From: Halapricum hydrolyticum | GTDB lineage: Archaea > Halobacteriota > Halobacteria > Halobacteriales > Haloarculaceae | Reading direction: 5' to 3' | Assembly: GCF_025517535.1 (NCBI RefSeq) | Contig: NZ_JAOPKC010000011.1 | Span: 26,102 to 90,101 of the forward strand | Length of the DNA stretch: 64,000 nt | In this document: positions 59,594 to 64,000 of the stretch, one piece after another | Numbering within the stretch: position 1 is the first letter of the stretch | Layout: each line of letters opens with the position of its first letter | Position numbers and translations under genes: made by a program | Notes under the pieces: generated by a model | What the model saw: only the letters and a program-made list of their open reading frames with translations | What the model was told of the DNA's origin: nothing | The model's database searches: none

Positions 59594-60928
59594 ATGTCAT
59601 ACGATCGCCGAACATTGCTCAAAAGCATAGCTGGCGCGTCAGCAGCGGGCTTGCTCGCGGGGTGTGGAGAACAAGCGGACGGTAACGGAAACGGTAACGG
59701 CGGCAATACAGTGACGACCGTCGAAAACACTCTCTGTCCAGATGGTTGTGACTGCAGTAGGGTTGAACCCACAGTCGACTCCGGAACCGCCGAATTGACG
59801 CATTCGTTCTCGGAGGAGCCGACAGAGATATTCGGGAACGCCAGAGAGAAGTTCAACACGACGGCCGGAACAGAGCTGGAGATGACCCAGGTCCCGGACA
59901 ACTTCGTGTCGTCGATGTTGCGGGAGCTGTCCGCTGGACAGGGACCGCCGATGTTCGCGTGGGCACACGACATAATCGGAGAGTTCAATCGAAACGGACT
60001 ATTGATGGATATGTCCGACGACCTCCGTGTCGATGAGTGCGCGTATACGGACGTCGCGTGGGATGCTGTGAACCACGACGGAAAGGTCAATGCCCTGCCG
60101 TACGCTGCCGAGGCACCCGCATTCATCTACAACAAGGATATTCTGGACGAGCTGGACGCGCAGCCGCCAGATACCATTGACGAAATGAAATCCATCATGG
60201 ATGACTGGCTGGACCGGGGAAACCAGTACGGGTTCGGTCAACCGATCGATCCGTACTTCAGCACCTGGGCGGGACACATGTTCGGCGATCCACTCTACGA
60301 TGGGGAACAGCTCGGACTCGATTCCCCCGAGTTCGCCGCCGGACTTCGGGTCTTGCTGGACGAGCTCAAGCCGTATATGCCGAGTGACGGCGCCTACGAG
60401 GCACAGGAAGCCGTTTTCAGAGATGGCGTCGCACCGTTCACGGTCAACGGGCCCTGGACGATCACCGGCTTTATCCAGGATACTGATTTCGATGTCGGTG
60501 TCTCCACGATTCCGAACAAGAACCACGACGAGTACGGAGAAGGCGTCCCCAAACCGTACATGGGTGTCCAAGTCCTGTTCCTCACAGCTAGGGCGGAGGA
60601 AGATAGCGAGACAGCACAGGTCGCCCGTGAGTTCGTCGAGTGGTTCACCACTAACGACGAACAAATTCTAAACCTGGCGAACAACGCTGGGTATATCCCG
60701 GTCAAAAGTAGCATCTCCGGCAGTGACGAACTCCCGCCGCTCGTCAAAGGCTTCTCCGAGCAGACCGAGCAAGGAGTACTGATGCCCTCGGATCCCGGAA
60801 TAGGCGAGGTCTGGGTGCCCTACGGTGACGTCGTCGAGGAGGCGTTCAGTACCGGTGATACGAGCTCCCTCGAATCCGATCTGGCCAGTGCGGCCGAGGA
60901 AATCCGGAGTGCCTGGGAAGACGGCTGA
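59594..60928 (+). CDS. Orphan sugar-binding lipoprotein
   Basis: A 444-residue extracellular solute-binding protein (family 1, MalE-like). The N-terminus MSYDRRTLLKSIAGASAAGLLAGCGE is a Tat signal with lipobox LAGC, and an Asn/Gly-rich linker follows. Body features: MTQVPDNFVSSMLRELSAGQGPPMFAWAHD and LPYAAEAPAFIYNKDILDELDAQPPDTIDEM, as in maltose/trehalose-type proteins. The ATG at 59594 is preferred to an upstream TTG. No permease or ATPase gene is adjacent: the next gene is the convergent GH13. It might deliver to the importer at 48.5-52.9 kb or to a distant one. Confidence 0.9.
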   Translation: MSYDRRTLLKSIAGASAAGLLAGCGEQADGNGNGNGGNTVTTVENTLCPDGCDCSRVEPTVDSGTAELTHSFSEEPTEIFGNAREKFNTTAGTELEMTQVPDNFVSSMLRELSAGQGPPMFAWAHDIIGEFNRNGLLMDMSDDLRVDECAYTDVAWDAVNHDGKVNALPYAAEAPAFIYNKDILDELDAQPPDTIDEMKSIMDDWLDRGNQYGFGQPIDPYFSTWAGHMFGDPLYDGEQLGLDSPEFAAGLRVLLDELKPYMPSDGAYEAQEAVFRDGVAPFTVNGPWTITGFIQDTDFDVGVSTIPNKNHDEYGEGVPKPYMGVQVLFLTARAEEDSETAQVAREFVEWFTTNDEQILNLANNAGYIPVKSSISGSDELPPLVKGFSEQTEQGVLMPSDPGIGEVWVPYGDVVEEAFSTGDTSSLESDLASAAEEIRSAWEDG

Positions 60929-61148
60929 TCGCTGTACGTCTCCACCACCAGACTGCTCTGAGGCAGGCGGGATCAGTCGATAGGTCCGGAATTCGATATC
61001 GCATCCCCGACATCTCGTACTCCAATTCTAGCAACGATGGAGCAAAGCGTACCCGCTCGGAGGAGAGCCTACTCCGACCGGACACCCGGATTCGGAGGAT
61101 CACACGCTCCGAACGCCCGGGTTCGATCTCCCGAGAACAATAGTTACG
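60929..61148. other. Convergent intergenic region
   Basis: 220 bases between the binding protein and GH13. Imperfect GC-rich repeats of GCTCGGAGG / CACGCTCCGAA type occur near 61050-61110. No tail duplication like those at other convergent junctions is visible. Confidence 0.4.
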
Positions 61149-63563
61149 TCAGTCCCGACCGTCTCGGCTGTTCGAACTAATCGCAGTCTCTAAGTGTGGT
61201 CGCAATTCGAGGTCGCCATCGACGGGTTTCGTCGCGGCAAAGACACCGACAGTCTCGACTGTCAGCGTCCGTCCCCCATCACGGGTAGACTCTCCCGTCA
61301 CGAGATCGATCTCGGCGACGGATGGGGGTGCGGTTATGTCGATCGCGGTGTCCCCGAAGTTGAGCACGACGAGCACACGCTCTGGGTCAGAGTCGGCTGT
61401 TTCTGTCTCGCGAACGAAGGCCACGACGAGGTCGTCGTCGACTTCGATCGGACGGAGATCACCATCAGGACCGAGTACGTCGACATCGTGGTAGCAACGG
61501 ATCATATTTTGGTAAAAATCGAGGTGATCGGCGTCGTACTCAGCCCAGTTCATGAGCGCTCGCTGGCGGCCACCCGGACGGACGTCACTTTGAGGGTGAA
61601 TCTCGCCATCCCGGAGCCCGCGGTCGTCGTCTTCACCGCGGTGGCGGCCCTCACCGTAGCGGCTGATCGCCCGCTCCTGGCCGTAGTAGATCAGCGGTAC
61701 GCCCGGGAGCGTGATCGACGCGGCGAAACAGGCTCGCTGGAGCGCCATCGCACGTTCCCACTGATCGTCGGTGACGTGCCTGCGGCAGGGGTCGGCTGGA
61801 TCGATTACGATCTGGTTCAACAGTCGGAGTTCGTCGTGGTTCTCGATGGCGTTGAGCAGCCGCGTGAACTCGGGATGGCCCTGGTCGCGCCGGGACAGTA
61901 CGTCCTCGACCAGTTGCTCGGGATCTGCTCTGGCGTCGGGATCGAGCGTTGCGACGTCCTGGGCGGTGTGGGTGAACCCGTACGTGTCGAAATGGAGATC
62001 GAACTGCGAGGCCGCATACGCGCGGTCGTTTGGAACTGTCTCGTCGAGCATGAGAAACTCCGCGTCGGCGTCACGGACGATCTCGCGGACTTCCATCCAG
62101 AAACTGTGGGGCACACCGAACGCGACGTCGCACCGGAAACCGTCGACGCCGACCTCCCGGGCCCAGAAGTCCGCGACAGACAGAACGTACTCCCGCAGTT
62201 GGAGTGTCTCGTAGTCGAACTTGGGCATCGTTCGGGAGTCGCCAAAGCCGGTCGGTCGCGGCTCGGTTTCGAAAACAGTTCCGTCTTCGGCGTACCGGGC
62301 GACGCCGACCCGGTCGAACCAGTCGAACGTGCTCGCGTCCCGGTCCCAGGATTCGACTGTCGGCAGCGACAGGCGGCCGTCGTCCGCTGGCGCTCCCTCC
62401 CGTGCGATGGTCTCCTGGAAGAGGTCGATCCCGCGCCCGACGTGGTTGATGACGAGGTCGAACACAACTTTGATGTCCCGTTCGTTACATGCCTCGACGA
62501 AGTCGGCGTAGGCCGCGACGGGATCGTCGTACTCCTCGGGGACCAGGTCCTCGGCGATGCCCATATAATCGAGAGTACCATAACCGTGTGGGCCGCCGGG
62601 CGCGCCGTCGACGCCGGCACTCGTCGCGGGGACGACCGGCGTCAGCCACACTGCATCGACCCCAAGCTCGTCGAGATACGCCACGCCCCGGGCACCGGTC
62701 GCCGGATCGCCCTCGATCAGCGTCTCGAAGGTCGTCGCGCCGCGCTTGCCTGCCCACGACCGCGGAAAGATCTCGTAGATCACCGCGTTCTCGAGCCACA
62801 CGGGCGGCCGGTTCGGCGTTGTGACCGTCCCGTCCGGTTGCAACTCGAGCACGTCCTGCGTGCTGGCTGCGCGCCCGTCGTAGGCGGCCGCGTGGACGCG
62901 ACCAGTTTCGCCATCGAGTGCCTCGCGAGAGATCGTCGCGGTCGTCCCGTCGTCGCCGACATCGATGTCGCCGGTCGAGAGCGCATCGCGGTCGTCCGCC
63001 AGGAGCGTCACAGCCAAGTCCGACCGATCGGCGTCGCTCGCGGGCGCAAGTCGCGCGTTCGACTCGACGTGAAAGGCTTCGGCGCTCTCGTCGTAGGTTC
63101 CCTCGAGTTCGATCCGCGGAGGATTCGCATCCGGGTCGCACTCGGGGAACGCGTGTATCGTGAGATCGTGGGTGCCGTCAGGGGCGTCGAGTGCGAGCCG
63201 ATAGCAACCAGGAACGTCGGCCTCGAACTCGGCGACGGTGTCGTGACCGGGGTCGTAGCGCGGTATCACCGTCGTCGACGTCGCGAATGACAGGACCTCG
63301 CCGTCGCTGTCTTCGGGCACTGCCGAGACGGACCACTCGAAGTCGTCGGGTTCCGTGGGCGTGACCGACAGCTCCGGGAGCCGCGGCGCGAGATTGTCTC
63401 GCCCGTGGTCTGTGGCGTCGATCTCCACGTCGACGCCCAGACTGGTCGTGTCGGCGTCGATCACGAACACTGGGTCGAGGATCGGTTCACCGACAGTGAC
63501 AAATCGCGGCGGGCCAGGATGGTGCGATTCGACTGGCGTCTCTGGATCGAACTCCTCTGCCAT
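61149..63563 (-). CDS. GH13 alpha-amylase family glycosidase
   Basis: An 804-residue cytoplasmic enzyme without signal peptide. About 260 N-terminal residues form beta-rich domains, then the (beta/alpha)8 barrel starts near ENAVIYEIFPRSWAG. The conserved regions are visible: I FDLVINHVG, II DGFRCDVAF (nucleophile Asp), III FLMLDETV (acid/base Glu), IV NAIENHDE (third Asp). A C-terminal domain (VLVVLNFGDTAIDITAP) follows. Likely activity is on maltodextrins or cyclomaltodextrins (neopullulanase/cyclomaltodextrinase type). The ATG at 63563 is preferred to a GTG five codons upstream. TATA-like AGAAATATATATCTG stands 25-35 bases upstream. Confidence 0.9.
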   Translation of the reverse strand: MAEEFDPETPVESHHPGPPRFVTVGEPILDPVFVIDADTTSLGVDVEIDATDHGRDNLAPRLPELSVTPTEPDDFEWSVSAVPEDSDGEVLSFATSTTVIPRYDPGHDTVAEFEADVPGCYRLALDAPDGTHDLTIHAFPECDPDANPPRIELEGTYDESAEAFHVESNARLAPASDADRSDLAVTLLADDRDALSTGDIDVGDDGTTATISREALDGETGRVHAAAYDGRAASTQDVLELQPDGTVTTPNRPPVWLENAVIYEIFPRSWAGKRGATTFETLIEGDPATGARGVAYLDELGVDAVWLTPVVPATSAGVDGAPGGPHGYGTLDYMGIAEDLVPEEYDDPVAAYADFVEACNERDIKVVFDLVINHVGRGIDLFQETIAREGAPADDGRLSLPTVESWDRDASTFDWFDRVGVARYAEDGTVFETEPRPTGFGDSRTMPKFDYETLQLREYVLSVADFWAREVGVDGFRCDVAFGVPHSFWMEVREIVRDADAEFLMLDETVPNDRAYAASQFDLHFDTYGFTHTAQDVATLDPDARADPEQLVEDVLSRRDQGHPEFTRLLNAIENHDELRLLNQIVIDPADPCRRHVTDDQWERAMALQRACFAASITLPGVPLIYYGQERAISRYGEGRHRGEDDDRGLRDGEIHPQSDVRPGGRQRALMNWAEYDADHLDFYQNMIRCYHDVDVLGPDGDLRPIEVDDDLVVAFVRETETADSDPERVLVVLNFGDTAIDITAPPSVAEIDLVTGESTRDGGRTLTVETVGVFAATKPVDGDLELRPHLETAISSNSRDGRD

Positions 63564-63904
63564 TGGGTCGACGGTCACTTTCCAGAAATATATATCTGTG
63601 GGAGTCTATCTCGTAATGAGTTCAAAGCGTGGTACGGTCGTCATTAATCGTCTGACCTGGAGAGACGAGCAACGGCATCACAGACGGATATCGCCGGCAC
63701 CGTCCGTACTCGAGACCGCACGCCCTCGGCTGTAAGTGGCGATGACAAGAGGGGCAGCGAGCACACCCGCCTGGCACGGCAACTACCCGAATCCGCAACG
63801 AAACCCGATATGCCGAGGCGTACGTCAGAGCAAATGACAGAAAATTATATAACATATGTATTTGGTATGATTGTCAGACTTTCGGTGGATAGTATCTACA
63901 GAAC
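63564..63904. other. Intergenic region, no gene seen
   Basis: It holds the GH13 promoter (63584-63598) and an AT-rich block with TTATATAACATATG near 63845-63858, between TGACAG and CTGTCA-like partners (TGACAGAAAAT ... ATGATTGTCAG). Short minus-strand frames here look like noise. It may also contain the 3' region of the gene at the right edge. Confidence 0.45.
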
Positions 63905-64000
63905 TCAGCTTTGCACGTTAGCGTCAGCTGTTGAATGAACGAACAGGTGATCGATTTCTTCCATCAGGTCATCGACGCCACGATCATTATTGTCCCGAAC
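63905..64000 (-). CDS. C-terminal end of an unidentified protein (window edge)
   Basis: On the minus strand the last 96 bases read without stop as VRDNNDRGVDDLMEEIDHLF and VHSTADANVQS, then TGA at 63907-63905. The acidic, helical composition and codon pattern look coding. The family cannot be identified from 31 residues. Its gene runs in from beyond the window and is in line with GH13. Confidence 0.5.
   Translation of the reverse strand, partial: VRDNNDRGVDDLMEEIDHLFVHSTADANVQS

Noticed and set aside
61194..63290. 698-residue plus-strand open frame
   Set aside because: Antisense shadow of GH13, whose catalytic motifs are clear on the other strand.
63622..63855. 77-residue minus-strand ORF near the right edge
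   Set aside because: Not acidic, crosses AT-rich promoter-like DNA, no family features.
1..64000. tRNA, rRNA and 7S RNA genes
   Set aside because: No cloverleaf with a TPsiC-type GGTTCRAAT arm and no conserved rRNA or SRP RNA segments were noticed, including around srp19. A covariance-model scan would settle this.

Overview
The window is a chromosome segment of an extremely halophilic archaeon (class Halobacteria). Evidence: about 65 percent G+C coding DNA with AT-rich promoter patches, very acidic proteins, mostly leaderless genes with a TATA element 25-35 bases before the ATG, and haloarchaeal marker families (RdfA, an archaea-specific SMC-related protein, SRP19-GAR1, a split GMP synthase, a PGF-CTERM surface anchor, Tat-type lipoproteins). 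The wealth of galactoside genes suits a saccharolytic genus; I cannot name the genus from sequence alone.

1-28 kb, mainly housekeeping: thioredoxin, a MaoC hydratase, a corrinoid uptake and salvage block (btuD-btuC divergent from btuF, then a truncated HAD gene, a frameshifted cobA, and cbiP), srp19-gar1, an MscS channel, a presenilin-type protease, an ornithine cyclodeaminase-family enzyme, small membrane and acetyl/methyltransferase genes, fen1, a galactokinase-like protein that has lost its active site, guaAb, a HAD phosphatase, pyrG, a membrane glycosyltransferase, a four-cyclin-fold TFB-like protein, a DUF1998 helicase and rdfA.

28-39 kb, a sugar/glycerol module between AT-rich flanks: inositol monophosphatase, glpCBA (anaerobic-type glycerol-3-phosphate dehydrogenase), a class II aldolase, an L-xylulokinase-like FGGY kinase, a galactonate-dehydratase-like enolase-superfamily enzyme, an IclR regulator with a clear palindromic operator, and a D-2-hydroxyacid dehydrogenase. 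It separates rdfA from the SMC-like gene sph3.

41-58 kb, a galactose and galactoside regulon: kdgK; galE divergent from a small ORF-galT-galK; an ABC importer operon (malK-type ATPase, Tat lipoprotein, two permeases) ending in a GH42 beta-galactosidase; divergent GH27 and GH4 alpha-galactosidases; a second IclR regulator; and a sulfatase. Galactosides would enter by the ABC system, be cut in the cytoplasm, and galactose would pass through GalK-GalT-GalE. The same palindrome class (GTTCA-N7-TGAAC) lies twice before the IclR gene and once in the galE/galT intergenic region, which suggests one regulon. 58-64 kb: trmB, an orphan sugar-binding lipoprotein and a cytoplasmic GH13 alpha-amylase-family enzyme, with the end of another gene at the right edge.

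Structural curiosities: three of the tail-to-tail gene junctions carry short tandem duplications that span the stop codon of the minus-strand gene, a fourth has a perfect hairpin, and a fifth an 80-base nested palindrome. No tRNA, rRNA, CRISPR array or complete insertion sequence was recognised.
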